Of a DNA stretch of 64,000 nucleotides, positions 44,662 to 52,451 are shown one piece after another. Source of the stretch: Brevibacillus laterosporus (GTDB taxonomy: Bacteria > Bacillota > Bacilli > Brevibacillales > Brevibacillaceae). Under the pieces are notes generated by a model that saw only the letters and a program-made list of their open reading frames with translations, searched no databases and was not told the origin of the DNA. The stretch spans positions 296,001 to 360,000 of the forward strand of contig CP033464.1 of assembly GCA_007833815.1 (NCBI GenBank). The letters are read 5' to 3'. How positions within the stretch are numbered: the first letter of the stretch is position 1; the number at the start of each line of letters is the position of its first letter. A program made the translations under genes and the position numbers.

Positions 44662-45956
44662 CAGGAAGGAACCTCCTCTTTTGATTTTCTAAAATAATTC
44701 CACATATGTTTTTTCAAGTTACTTTTTATAATTTTGCACTCTTCCGTGTTTGTGCCATCTATACTGTCTGTATCGCTCCATTGGATAGCTCTACATCCAC
44801 CACCACACATATGTTTAAATGTACACTTTCCGCAAATTGGTAAGTTATCCGTGATTCTGTTTCGTGATTGTGTAAAGACAGGAGATTCGTAATAAATTTC
44901 TTCTAACGATTTGTCTTTTACATTTCCACCTAAAAACTCGGGATTATGCATGATTTTACAGGGAAATACATCGCCTTTGCTATCAACCGAAAACTCACTA
45001 TACGCGTGACCACAATGATTTTTAATGAAAAACTGGTTAACAGCATCAAAATTAGGTTGTTTGTTGATGATTGTGTTTTCGATTTTTATACGTTGCACAT
45101 AATTTAATTCGTGTTCGTGAGTCTTGCCTCTTCCTAATGAAGCTACAGGAGCTATAATGAGCCGGATGTTATTTTTATTTGTATAATCGATTACGTCCTC
45201 CACAGCATCCATATTATTTTTCGTGATTGTCTGGTTAATTTTTAACTTACAGCCAGCTTCTAGCAATAAATCAATGGCCTTTTTCGCCTTCTGCCACGAT
45301 CCTTTTCCCCTATTTTTGTCATGCTCGTCCTCGATCATGGAATCAAGGCTTATCGTTACTAATTTCGTGATCTCAGCAATTTTGTTAGCTATCTCTTTGT
45401 TAGAAATAAAAGAACCGTTTGAAATCATATGAACATTTAACCCCAAAAAATTAGAATATTCCATTAATTCTACGAGATCTTTTCGTAAAAATGCCTCTCC
45501 GCCTGTAAAAACAATCGTTTTTGTCCCTAATTCCTTTACTTCTGTGATGACTCTTTTAGCCTCTTCAGTAGAGATATCATTATCCATAGATCTGCTGGGG
45601 CTACTTTCTGCATAACAATAGACACAATTTAAATTACATTTGTATGTTGTAACAAAATAAACAGATTTAGGTACAGGCTTATGCGTACTTTGTTTGTTCT
45701 CAGTATCTACATTAAAACTATCAATCTTATACAGTCTAATCAAACCAATGACCCTTTTTACCAAACTTACATCGTACTGTTCATCAATTAAACCCTGCGG
45801 TGATTTTTTGTTGTAAATCATTTCATGCGCTACTTCATATTCTTGCTGATTCAACACAATCCAACTACTCACCAAGTAATTATGAATAATATAGTCTTCC
45901 TTTTCTCGATAGACAGCTAATTTTGGAAAAGTTAATACATCATCGGTTACTAACAT
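44661..45956 (-). CDS. Radical SAM/SPASM peptide-modifying enzyme
   Basis: 431 residues. The N-terminal 90 residues form a peptide-binding-like region. The radical SAM cluster motif is C107-x3-C111-x2-C114 (CNLNCVYC), followed by VFTGGEAFLRKDL (SAM-binding GGE). The C-terminal SPASM domain has C-GHAYSEFSVDSKGDVFPC, then CGKCTFKHMCGGGC and a final TEEC, enough for two further iron-sulphur clusters. This is the architecture of sactipeptide, ranthipeptide and related maturases. Directly downstream of the precursor gene. The exact crosslink cannot be predicted. Confidence 0.9.
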   Translation of the reverse strand: MLVTDDVLTFPKLAVYREKEDYIIHNYLVSSWIVLNQQEYEVAHEMIYNKKSPQGLIDEQYDVSLVKRVIGLIRLYKIDSFNVDTENKQSTHKPVPKSVYFVTTYKCNLNCVYCYAESSPSRSMDNDISTEEAKRVITEVKELGTKTIVFTGGEAFLRKDLVELMEYSNFLGLNVHMISNGSFISNKEIANKIAEITKLVTISLDSMIEDEHDKNRGKGSWQKAKKAIDLLLEAGCKLKINQTITKNNMDAVEDVIDYTNKNNIRLIIAPVASLGRGKTHEHELNYVQRIKIENTIINKQPNFDAVNQFFIKNHCGHAYSEFSVDSKGDVFPCKIMHNPEFLGGNVKDKSLEEIYYESPVFTQSRNRITDNLPICGKCTFKHMCGGGCRAIQWSDTDSIDGTNTEECKIIKSNLKKHMWNYFRKSKEEVPS

Positions 45957-45983
45957 CGTATCATTCCTTTCCTAATAGAAATA

Positions 45984-46019
45984 GTAATGGCACTATTTTT
46001 ACAAGTAGTGCCATTACTA
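45984..46019 (-). terminator. Attenuator-like hairpin between precursor and radical SAM genes
   Basis: Arms AGTAATGGCACTA and TAGTGCCATTACT form a 13-bp stem right after the precursor stop, followed only by ATTTCTATT. A weak terminator here would give far more precursor mRNA than enzyme mRNA, which is usual in RiPP operons. Confidence 0.6.
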
Positions 46020-46035
46020 CTATTACCTATGTGTC

Positions 46036-46137
46036 TTATGCTCCTGCTCCATTATTTGCACCACATGAACAAGAATCAATTACATCAATTACGCCAGGGT
46101 TTACTACTTTCACTTTTGGTGTTGTATAATTTTTCAT
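46036..46137 (-). CDS. RiPP precursor peptide, 33 residues, Cys-x-Cys core
   Basis: A small frame too short for usual gene calling. Leader-like N-terminus MKNYTTPKVKVVNPGVI, then an acidic VID step and a core-like tail SCSCGANNGAGA at the C-terminus: two cysteines and small residues only. A very strong RBS, GGGAGGTGAG, precedes the ATG, and a promoter lies 45 bp upstream. It is followed by an attenuator hairpin and the radical SAM, PqqD and MFS genes. Likely product: a short thioether-bridged peptide. I know of no named precursor like it. Confidence 0.8.
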   Translation of the reverse strand: MKNYTTPKVKVVNPGVIDVIDSCSCGANNGAGA

Positions 46138-46181
46138 ACTCTCACCTCCCTTCTATAAATAGCATAATATAACTTTACTTA

Positions 46182-46210
46182 AATTTACTGTTAATTCAAT
46201 ATATTGTCAA
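46182..46210 (-). promoter_or_regulatory. Promoter of the RiPP cluster
   Basis: Minus strand TTGACA (46205-46210), 17 nt, TAAATT (46182-46187). Confidence 0.6.
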
Positions 46211-46240
46211 TAATTAAATTAATTTACTTTCACTAAAAAA

Positions 46241-46272
46241 ACCAGTTAAACATCGATATGTTAATTTAACTG
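46241..46272 (-). terminator. Terminator of the hydrolase gene
   Basis: Arms CCAGTTAAA / TTTAACTGG followed on the minus strand by TTTTTTT; it lies just past the stop at 46292. Confidence 0.75.
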
Positions 46273-46291
46273 GCTTTACTTTTCCTATTAT

Positions 46292-46759
46292 CTATTTAAT
46301 AGAAATGCTTTCTAACCAACGAAACATAGCTTTCGTATATTCTCCAATCTGCTCCGAAGTAAACAAGTGGGACGCATTCTCTACCAGCCACAACTCATGT
46401 GGTTTATGATGCAGGACAAGAGCTTTAGCCAAACGAGTGGCATGTTCTACTCCTACATTCTCATCTACTTGACCATGAATGATCAAAACTGGACAGGTGA
46501 TTTGTTCAGCTTGTCTCACAGGTGAACGGCTATCATAGACATGGGGAACCGTATCTGGAGAGCCCATTATTTTTTTCAACAAAGACCGCATATCTTGCCG
46601 TTCTGAATACGTAAGGTGCATATCACTGACACCGCTCCAAACAACTACGGACGCATAACGATTAGGAAGCATAGCAGCACGTAATGCCATCATGCCACCA
46701 CGTGAAAAGCCATATAGATGTATGCGATTAGTATCTACAAAGGGTATGTTAGCGAGCAT
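46292..46759 (-). pseudogene. C-terminal half of an alpha/beta hydrolase split by the element
   Basis: 155 residues with the nucleophile elbow YGFSRGGMMAL, the acid loop HGQVDENVG and the catalytic His in NASHLF, i.e. the complete catalytic half of a prolyl-oligopeptidase-like (S9) serine hydrolase. The N-terminal half is at 63567-63930. Joining the two at the shared 15-bp repeat restores ...AYFLLANIPFVDTNRIHL in one frame. An ATG in the element edge (46759) opens the fragment but it lacks the N-terminal domain. Confidence 0.9.
46744..46758. repeat. attL core of the integrated element
   Basis: GTATGTTAGCGAGCA, identical to 63552-63566. It lies inside the hydrolase coding sequence. Confidence 0.9.
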
Positions 46760-46853
46760 TAAATATGCTATTAAGGATAAGTAAGAATAATGGCTATCTA
46801 ATAGGAAAGTATAAAATTCATGTACGATAAATTCAGTTAAATTCCGTTTTGAA

Positions 46854-46873
46854 TATGGTCAAAATATGGTCAC
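46854..46873 (+). repeat. Left arm-type repeat
   Basis: TATGGTCAAAATATGGTCAC, identical and in the same orientation to 63411-63430, about 95 bp inside attL. It holds two copies of TATGGTCA. Probable integrase arm-binding site. Confidence 0.7.
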
Positions 46874-46941
46874 GGGATGAGAGAAATTCGGTCTAACAAT
46901 TAACGGGGAAAAATAGAAAAGCGGTTGACGAATCAGATGCA

Positions 46942-46978
46942 AATAGACCACTTGTAATTTTAGTGGTCTATTGCTTTT
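46942..46978. terminator. Terminator-like hairpin near attL
   Basis: Arms AATAGACCACT / AGTGGTCTATT followed by GCTTTT. The rest of 46874-47058 shows nothing else clear. Confidence 0.45.
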
Positions 46979-47058
46979 CATCTATTTAATTAGTGAAAAA
47001 ATCAAACTATCCGCTACGCTATAATGCTATAGATACGTATTACATAATTTTATTCTTA

Positions 47059-47087
47059 TTTACAAATATATACATTACAGGTAAAAT
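47059..47087 (+). promoter_or_regulatory. Promoter of the RRNPP-type receptor
   Basis: TTTACA (47059-47064), 17 nt, TAAAAT (47082-47087), about 50 bp before the ATG. Confidence 0.5.
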
Positions 47088-47135
47088 GTTAACAAATATC
47101 ATGTTTTATTAATTTAGGAAGGGGAATAACTTATC

Positions 47136-48410
47136 ATGGCTGAAAGTTTAACTTTCACATCATTGGGGGAACTGATAAAAGAAAAACGAATAGACTTGGG
47201 TTTGAGCTTATCAGAATTATCTAGGATGACAGGGATTAATAAAGGGATCATCTCAAAAATTGAGTGGGGCGAAACCAAGCGACCAGAGTTAAGGACTCTA
47301 AAACCAATCGCAGACGTCTTAGATATACCTTACGAAAAGGTCATTGAACGATATATTGAAATTGATCATCGAATTGCAATTATGGAAGAACTTTTATTAG
47401 AATCTATAGAAATCTCCAACCCCTGTTTGATCACTAAAGTGACAATCAAATTCCTTGAAAATCCTAAAAATGATACAGATACATCATTAGAACATATTTA
47501 TAACCTTGCTAATATCTGTACAGACAATGAAGTGAGGATAACACTTTACAGCATTATTATTAAATATGCCAGATCGCACGGAATATCATTATATATAGCT
47601 AGAGGTTTATATCAAAAATATCTGATCGAGAGAGAAGATTTAAAACACTTGGAGGAATCTTTTAAAGTAGGGGAAGAATCTTTGCACTATGTTGATTTTC
47701 TAACTAACGAAGAAAAAATTGTTTTCTATTTTAGAATGGCATTACATGCATACAACACGAAAAAATATACTCAATGTATTAAAATGTGTCAGGCAGGACT
47801 AAAGGAAGATACAGAAAATAGTGAGTTAAAAGCTAGAGCATATATAGCCATGATTAACTCAATGTCTCGTTTAGGTAAATATAGTGATGTAGAAAAACAT
47901 CTTGAAGAATTTGAGAAGTTCAATTATCCATTTGTTAATGAAGCTTCTCAACTCACTAGAGCAATCTTAAAAGTAAGAAAAAAGGAATATTCATTAGCTA
48001 TTCCTTTGCTAGAACAATGCCTTGAGATTATGAGCGGCGGCTCTCGAATCCATGTTGTAAACGAGTTGTTAGAGATACATATTTCCATGAATAACATGAA
48101 TTATGTTTCAAACATTTTTCAAAAAGAAAACGAAATACTTGATCTTAGTTCGAAAACGCCCTATAAGCACCTATCAGTTGGGAGATACTACCGTTATAAA
48201 GGGATTTATCAAATGAACAAAGGACTAATTGAAGAAGGTATGGAAAGCTTTATAAAAAGCCTTTTGTCATTTGGAGAAGTAAACGCATATTTTGAAATGA
48301 ATGAATGTATGAATGATATTATTTTAGGCTTTGTAGATTGCTCAGAAGCCCTTTCGTTACAATATTTAAAAAGGTTAAATTTGGTGTATAATAAAATCAT
48401 TGGTAAATAA
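47136..48410 (+). CDS. HTH-TPR peptide-responsive regulator (RRNPP type)
   Basis: 424 residues. Residues 8-62 are an XRE helix-turn-helix (LGELIKEKRIDLGLSLSELSRMTGINKGIISKIEWGE). The remainder is all-helical with repeated TPR-like units (YFRMALHAYNTKKYTQCIKMCQAGL; ARAYIAMINSMSRLGKYSDVEKHLEEFE; YYRYKGIYQMNKGLIEEGMESFIKSL). This matches PlcR/NprR/AimR-type receptors that bind a re-imported peptide. A secreted pro-peptide gene follows after 24 bp. Its place at the attL end of a prophage-like element suggests it controls element or cargo genes. Confidence 0.85.
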   Translation: MAESLTFTSLGELIKEKRIDLGLSLSELSRMTGINKGIISKIEWGETKRPELRTLKPIADVLDIPYEKVIERYIEIDHRIAIMEELLLESIEISNPCLITKVTIKFLENPKNDTDTSLEHIYNLANICTDNEVRITLYSIIIKYARSHGISLYIARGLYQKYLIEREDLKHLEESFKVGEESLHYVDFLTNEEKIVFYFRMALHAYNTKKYTQCIKMCQAGLKEDTENSELKARAYIAMINSMSRLGKYSDVEKHLEEFEKFNYPFVNEASQLTRAILKVRKKEYSLAIPLLEQCLEIMSGGSRIHVVNELLEIHISMNNMNYVSNIFQKENEILDLSSKTPYKHLSVGRYYRYKGIYQMNKGLIEEGMESFIKSLLSFGEVNAYFEMNECMNDIILGFVDCSEALSLQYLKRLNLVYNKIIGK

Positions 48411-48434
48411 TATAGTGATAGGAGGTGTTTATTG

Positions 48435-48584
48435 ATGAAAAAAATATTAGTAATATTATCAGTGGTTTCATTATCAATGATTATTAACTTCTCAAATTCC
48501 CCAATAAACAAACCAGATGCTTTTAGTAAAACCACATCAATAGAATATTCAGCAAAACAAAATGATTACGATCCTGGTCATTAA
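48435..48584 (+). CDS. Signalling pro-peptide of the RRNPP-type system, 49 residues
   Basis: Too short for usual gene calling. A lysine pair and hydrophobic stretch MKKILVILSVVSLSMII form a signal sequence, followed by a polar linker and the C-terminal tail AKQNDYDPGH. This is the layout of Phr, NprX, PapR and AimP precursors, whose last 5-8 residues become the signal. RBS GGAGGTG, ATG at 48435, immediately downstream of the receptor gene, then a terminator. The mature form (for example DYDPGH or QNDYDPGH) is a guess. Confidence 0.75.
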   Translation: MKKILVILSVVSLSMIINFSNSPINKPDAFSKTTSIEYSAKQNDYDPGH

Positions 48585-48605
48585 TTACCAAGTCCTTTTT
48601 TTGTA

Positions 48606-48637
48606 AGAACGCTAAATTAATAGCGTTCTTTTTTATT
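48606..48637 (+). terminator. Terminator after the pro-peptide gene
   Basis: Arms AAGAACGCT / AGCGTTCTT followed by TTTTT. Confidence 0.8.
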
Positions 48638-48779
48638 GTAATTTTGTAATATTTTGTCGAATTTTCAGGATCGTTTCATCTTAACTGGTCTTAATTGTAA
48701 TACATGTAACAGATGGTAAAATAATACACAGGAGGAAGAAAGGAGGGATTGCAATTAGTGTATGCCTTTTAATTATACA

Positions 48780-48820
48780 AAGGGGCGTTCCCATCGTCGC
48801 TAAACTCACGGGAACGCCCC
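48780..48820. repeat. Strong GC-rich palindrome before the Spo0E-like remnant
   Basis: Arms GGGGCGTTCCC and GGGAACGCCCC (48782-48792, 48809-48819) pair perfectly in an AT-rich setting. A second stem-loop follows at once (CCTTGAGCAAC, A7, GTTACTCAAGG; 48822-48850). Between 48638 and 48780 only a good RBS-like AGGAGG and a three-codon frame were seen. Confidence 0.5.
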
Positions 48821-48828
48821 CACCTTGA

Positions 48829-49053
48829 GCAACAAAAAAAGTTACTCAAGGATATTCTACCACTCATTTACAGGATAAGAAAACAGAAAATTTTCAATTA
48901 GAAAACAATTTACAGAAGCTTATAGAAGTCCTCCGTAAAGAGTTAGAGCATCGGTATTTCAAAAAAGGTTCCTTTTTACATCCAGAAGTATTGCAGATGA
49001 GCCAACAACTAGATGAGTACATTGTTGCCTTTCAAAAGCTTACAAAACACTAA
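48829..49053 (+). pseudogene. Spo0E-like aspartyl-phosphate phosphatase without a usable start
   Basis: The frame ends with LQKLIEVLRKELEHRYFKKG, then PEVLQMSQQLDEYIVAFQKL, carrying the Spo0E signature SQ-x-LD-x-x-I that dephosphorylates Spo0A~P. There is no ATG, GTG or TTG between the in-frame stop at 48828 and the conserved part. A TTG in the neighbouring frame (48824) runs into an A7 tract where a single slip would enter the Spo0E frame. So it is either a decayed gene or one expressed by slippage or re-initiation. Confidence 0.6.
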
Positions 49054-49064
49054 ACTGGTTGTCG

Positions 49065-49328
49065 ATGAGAATACGCTGTACGGGAACCTTACGAAACCCT
49101 TTAGGGCATATAAACAGCCGTTTTTCAGCTATTCCTTTAAGACAATTAGAATGTCCATTATGTTGGTATGGGGTGACTCCTATCAAGAAATTGAAATTGC
49201 AAGAGTCAAATAAAATATTCAAACAAGAAAAATCAAGGCAATGGTCAAAGTACCGACTTGTATTGATGAGTGAAGCTAGAACAATTTTGCTTAAAAATCA
49301 AGCTCAAAAAAAGGCACTGTTTCATTAG
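49065..49328 (+). CDS. Doubtful small protein
   Basis: 87 residues starting 11 bp after the Spo0E-like stop; basic, with one CPLC pair and an RC near the start (MRIRCTG...LECPLCWYGV). It faintly resembles degraded Com-like zinc-ribbon proteins of phages, but one Cys of the first pair is missing. RBS is poor. Could be non-coding. Confidence 0.3.
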   Translation: MRIRCTGTLRNPLGHINSRFSAIPLRQLECPLCWYGVTPIKKLKLQESNKIFKQEKSRQWSKYRLVLMSEARTILLKNQAQKKALFH

Positions 49329-49379
49329 CTTTTTCGCTTAACTTAACGCCAAAAAAATATTTTAGACGGAGATGATTTT

Positions 49380-50090
49380 ATGAAGATTCAAAACAAAAAA
49401 CTACTTATGGGTATGATGTCACTTACATTAGCTTCAGTAGCTTTAGGAGGAACAGTACTTGCGGCTGAAGATACAAAACAAGTCAACTCGTCCATAGATG
49501 AACCTAAAAAAGATTCAGAGCCTTTCATTCCAATCGGTGTTATCAATAAAGCGTTGGCAGAAAAGGGACAGAAAGCAATATCTGCATCAGAAGTCCCTAC
49601 TAAAGCCCAAGTTAATAAAGCTCTACAAGGTGTTATTGCGTCTAAAGATGATCCAGAAAAGGTTATTGACTTAGGAAATGGACATAAAATCACCATTTCT
49701 GTAAGTGGAACATCCGCTCCTGCTGAACAAAACAATGTATACAGTGTATCACCACAGTCCATTCAATCAGTCACAGCAAAAGGTGAAATAAAATATACTG
49801 CTGGAGTAGATATCTTCACTATGTCTATCACTCAGAAATACTCATATGATGATAAGATAACAAAAATAACTCAACAAGATAAAAAACCTAGTACAAGCTA
49901 CGGTTCTGGTTTTGGTTGGAAAGGTTCTGATTCAGAAGCCCCCTATATTTATGAAATTGATGATACAGCTAAAGATGCTGTAGGAAACGGTCAATTTAAA
50001 AATATTATTTACGGTAAATACGGTTGCCATATTGAATTAAGATTTACAGCTACCGGAAACTACTATGTACATGATTCTTACTTCAATTAA
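49380..50090 (+). CDS. Secreted protein of unknown function
   Basis: 236 residues with a clear signal peptide (MKIQNKKLLMGMMSLTLASVALGGTVLA). After a charged propeptide-like part (residues 30-80) comes a beta-rich C-terminal domain with Gly/Ser/Tyr-rich strands (TSYGSGFGWKGSDSEAPYIYEID; YGKYGCHIELRFTATGNYYVHDSY). One cysteine only. RBS GGAGATG. I do not recognise it; the presence on a toxin-bearing element and the likely extracellular location make an interaction with host or competitor possible, but nothing proves it. Confidence 0.7.
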   Translation: MKIQNKKLLMGMMSLTLASVALGGTVLAAEDTKQVNSSIDEPKKDSEPFIPIGVINKALAEKGQKAISASEVPTKAQVNKALQGVIASKDDPEKVIDLGNGHKITISVSGTSAPAEQNNVYSVSPQSIQSVTAKGEIKYTAGVDIFTMSITQKYSYDDKITKITQQDKKPSTSYGSGFGWKGSDSEAPYIYEIDDTAKDAVGNGQFKNIIYGKYGCHIELRFTATGNYYVHDSYFN

Positions 50091-50118
50091 AATACAATAA
50101 TTGCAAAAAATGTTGTAA

Positions 50119-50153
50119 AATAAAGGTCGTACGTATGTGACGACCTTTATTTT
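50119..50153 (+). terminator. Terminator after the secreted-protein gene
   Basis: Arms AAAGGTCGT / ACGACCTTT followed by ATTTTTTATT. Confidence 0.8.
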
Positions 50154-50181
50154 TTATTACGAAAGGAAAGGGGTTATTATT

Positions 50182-50529
50182 TTGGAAAAAAAGTTGCGCA
50201 AAAGTGCCTTATACGGGTTCTTTATTGGCTTAGCTTTAATGATATTACTTATACCAGAAACACGCGAGTTACCTACCCACACTGGTGATGTAAAAATTGT
50301 GCCTATGGAGCCTTTAGAATATATTCTTCGTATTCTAAAAAGCGCCATTATTATTACTGTTGCTGTTGTCATGTCGATCTTTATTAGGGAGAAAAGAACA
50401 AACGACACTCCTGCGTTATCCCCCATCATTAACATGCTACTATATTTAGTTTTTGGATTTGTTATAGTTACAGCCGTTGGAACTTTCCTAGTGTACCTCA
50501 TTCACTATGTTTTAAAGCTTATATATTAA
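50182..50529 (+). CDS. Small membrane protein of unknown function
   Basis: 115 residues with three predicted membrane helices (LYGFFIGLALMILLIP; SAIIITVAVVMSIFI; LLYLVFGFVIVTAVGTFLVYLIHYVL) and a conserved-looking loop RELPTHTGDVKIVPMEP. TTG start at 50182 behind AAAGGGG; a longer frame would run through the terminator at 50119. Possibly an immunity or accessory protein for the secreted gene, by position only. Confidence 0.55.
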   Translation: MEKKLRKSALYGFFIGLALMILLIPETRELPTHTGDVKIVPMEPLEYILRILKSAIIITVAVVMSIFIREKRTNDTPALSPIINMLLYLVFGFVIVTAVGTFLVYLIHYVLKLIY

Positions 50530-50641
50530 TTATTAATGATAAAACGAAAAACATAAGGAAGCCCTCTAACGATTGATATGCTCCCCTTGTGGTAGACAGT
50601 TGAAATAATATAACTGTTTCCTTACAAGGAGGAGCATTTTT

Positions 50642-51325
50642 ATGTCCCATAAAGCAAAAATATCTGGGTCAGAAAAGATTGCAGCTATTGAAAAATATCT
50701 TCGTGGGGAAGATTCGCTTAATCATTTAGCAAATCTTCTAGATGTTTCCTTTCCATCTATTAAACAATGGCTTCAAACTTATCAATCATTAGGTCCAAAC
50801 GGATTGCTCCATACATCCAAGAACTCCTCCTATTCCACAGAATTAAAGAAAACAGCTGTCGAGGATTATCTGGCTAGTCGTGGTTCTCACATGGATATAT
50901 GTAAAAGATACGGCATCAAATCAACCCGCCAACTGCGTAACTGGATCCTGAAGTATAATGGTCATGAGAAGCCGAAAGCTTCCGGTTCAGGAGGAACGCC
51001 AATCATGACAAAAGGACGAGCAACTACTTACAAGGAAAGAATTGAAATCGTAAGATTCTGTATAGAACATCAACACAATTATGCCCAAACCGCACAGAAA
51101 TTTCAGGTATCCTATCAGCAAGTTTATTCTTGGACAAATAAATACATTAAATCTGGTGTAGATGCACTTCAGGATAAACGTGGAAAGCGAAAATCTGAAG
51201 ATGAGATGTCCGAAGTGGAGAAACTGAGGGCACATAATAAGCTGCTTCAAGCTGAGAACAGAAGAAAGCAAATGGAGATTGATTTATTAAAAAAGCTGGA
51301 CGAAATCCAAAGGAGGCGATTCTAA
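50642..51325 (+). CDS. IS3-family transposase OrfA
   Basis: 227 residues with two helix-turn-helix segments (SLNHLANLLDVSFPSIKQWL and HNYAQTAQKFQVSYQQVYSW) and a C-terminal leucine-zipper-like coiled coil (EVEKLRAHNKLLQAENRRKQ...DLLKKL). A slippery A-AAA-AAG at 51289-51295 near its end lets ribosomes shift by -1 into OrfB. Confidence 0.88.
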   Translation: MSHKAKISGSEKIAAIEKYLRGEDSLNHLANLLDVSFPSIKQWLQTYQSLGPNGLLHTSKNSSYSTELKKTAVEDYLASRGSHMDICKRYGIKSTRQLRNWILKYNGHEKPKASGSGGTPIMTKGRATTYKERIEIVRFCIEHQHNYAQTAQKFQVSYQQVYSWTNKYIKSGVDALQDKRGKRKSEDEMSEVEKLRAHNKLLQAENRRKQMEIDLLKKLDEIQRRRF

Positions 51326-52215
51326 GCCAAGTCCGATATGAACCTGTATATCTTGCAATACGTGATCTTCATGAAAGTAAATCATATCCCATAAGTCTAC
51401 TCTGTGAAAACATGGGAATTCAACGTTCTTCGTATTATAAATGGCTAAATAGGAAAGAAAGCCATAACGAGAAATTCAACAAAGAGTTGCTTCCCATGAT
51501 TAAGGATGCCTATGAAGAAAGAAATGGGATCCTTGGATATCGTCAGATGACAATCAAACTAAACCGACAACACAATCTTACTGTTAACCATAAACGGATA
51601 TACAGACTCATGAGAATCTTACAAATAAAATCAGTATGCCGCAGGAAGAAGAAAAGTTACATTCCGTCAACTCCTCAAATTACGACGGAAAATATTTTGA
51701 ACAGAGATTTCGAATCCGACGGATTCGGTACAAAATGGCTCACTGACGTGACGGAAATGAAGTATGGCCTTCAAAGCAAGGCTTATTTGAGTGCAATCAT
51801 GGATTTGTCAGATAAAAGTATTGTTTCTTTTGTGGTAGGGCATTCCAACAACAATGAACTTGTGTTTAGAACTTTTGATATCGCACATCAATCATATCCT
51901 AATGCTAAACCCATCTTTCATAGTGACCGAGGATTCCAATATACGAACAAAATGTTCAAAAAGAAACTGGACGACGCAGGAATGATACAAAGCATGTCGA
52001 GGGTATCTAGATGCATAGACAATGGACCGATGGAATCGTTTTGGGGAATGATAAAATCCGAGATGTATTATCTCAATAAATTTAATACATACAAAGAATT
52101 GGAAGTAGCAATTATGGAATACATAACTTACTACAATAACCATCGATACCAGAAAAGACTAAACTGTATGACGCCTTTGGAATACAGGCACTACCTTCAA
52201 AATTCAGCAGCATAA
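51289..52215 (+). CDS. IS3-family transposase OrfB (by -1 frameshift)
   Basis: The -1 frame is open from the slippery site to 52215 (309 codons). DDE catalytic residues: Asp in TKWLTDVTEMKYG, Asp in IFHSDRGFQYT, Glu in GPMESFWGMIKSE. A separate internal start is possible (ATG at 51412), but that would lose the first part of the HTH_21 region (LSQVRYEPVYLAIRDLHE). All catalytic residues intact. Confidence 0.88.
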   Translation, partial: KKAGRNPKEAILSQVRYEPVYLAIRDLHESKSYPISLLCENMGIQRSSYYKWLNRKESHNEKFNKELLPMIKDAYEERNGILGYRQMTIKLNRQHNLTVNHKRIYRLMRILQIKSVCRRKKKSYIPSTPQITTENILNRDFESDGFGTKWLTDVTEMKYGLQSKAYLSAIMDLSDKSIVSFVVGHSNNNELVFRTFDIAHQSYPNAKPIFHSDRGFQYTNKMFKKKLDDAGMIQSMSRVSRCIDNGPMESFWGMIKSEMYYLNKFNTYKELEVAIMEYITYYNNHRYQKRLNCMTPLEYRHYLQNSAA

Positions 52216-52218
52216 GAA

Positions 52219-52251
52219 AGACACCAACCCATGTGAAAATAGTTGGTGTCA
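52219..52251. terminator. Terminator at the right end of the IS
   Basis: GACACCAACC...GGTTGGTGTC-type stem (arms ACACCAAC / GTTGGTGT) followed by TTTTTTT. The segment 52296-52451 holds a run of nine C (52307-52315) and no gene. Confidence 0.7.
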
Positions 52252-52451
52252 GATTTTTTTGTTTTTCCGTTGTCTACTTGACTGGGGGCAGTTCAGGTTT
52301 TTGATACCCCCCCCCAATACATTCATTCACTTTTGAAAGCTCACCTCGCCTACTTCCTGCGACTCTGTGAGCGTCTGTGTTTAATCACCTTACTTTTCTA
52401 TTACTTAATATAAAAAAGCCCCCTAAGATTAGGAGACTAAATGAAAACAAT

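Larger units (their letters stand above)
50572..52295 (+). mobile_element. IS3-family (IS150-like) insertion sequence
   Basis: Left end TGATATGCTCCCCTTGTGG and right end (reversed) TGAACTGCCCCCAGTCAAG share GTAGACA further in and form imperfect inverted repeats. Two overlapping transposase frames fill the element. No matching target duplication was seen. Apparently intact. Confidence 0.8.

Noticed and set aside
49040-49222. A 60-codon minus-strand frame near the Spo0E-like remnant
   Set aside because: No RBS or promoter, and neighbouring genes run on the other strand.
52307-52315. Run of nine C just outside the IS
   Set aside because: Probably a simple homopolymer next to the insertion; no gene spans it, so no phase-variation role can be claimed.
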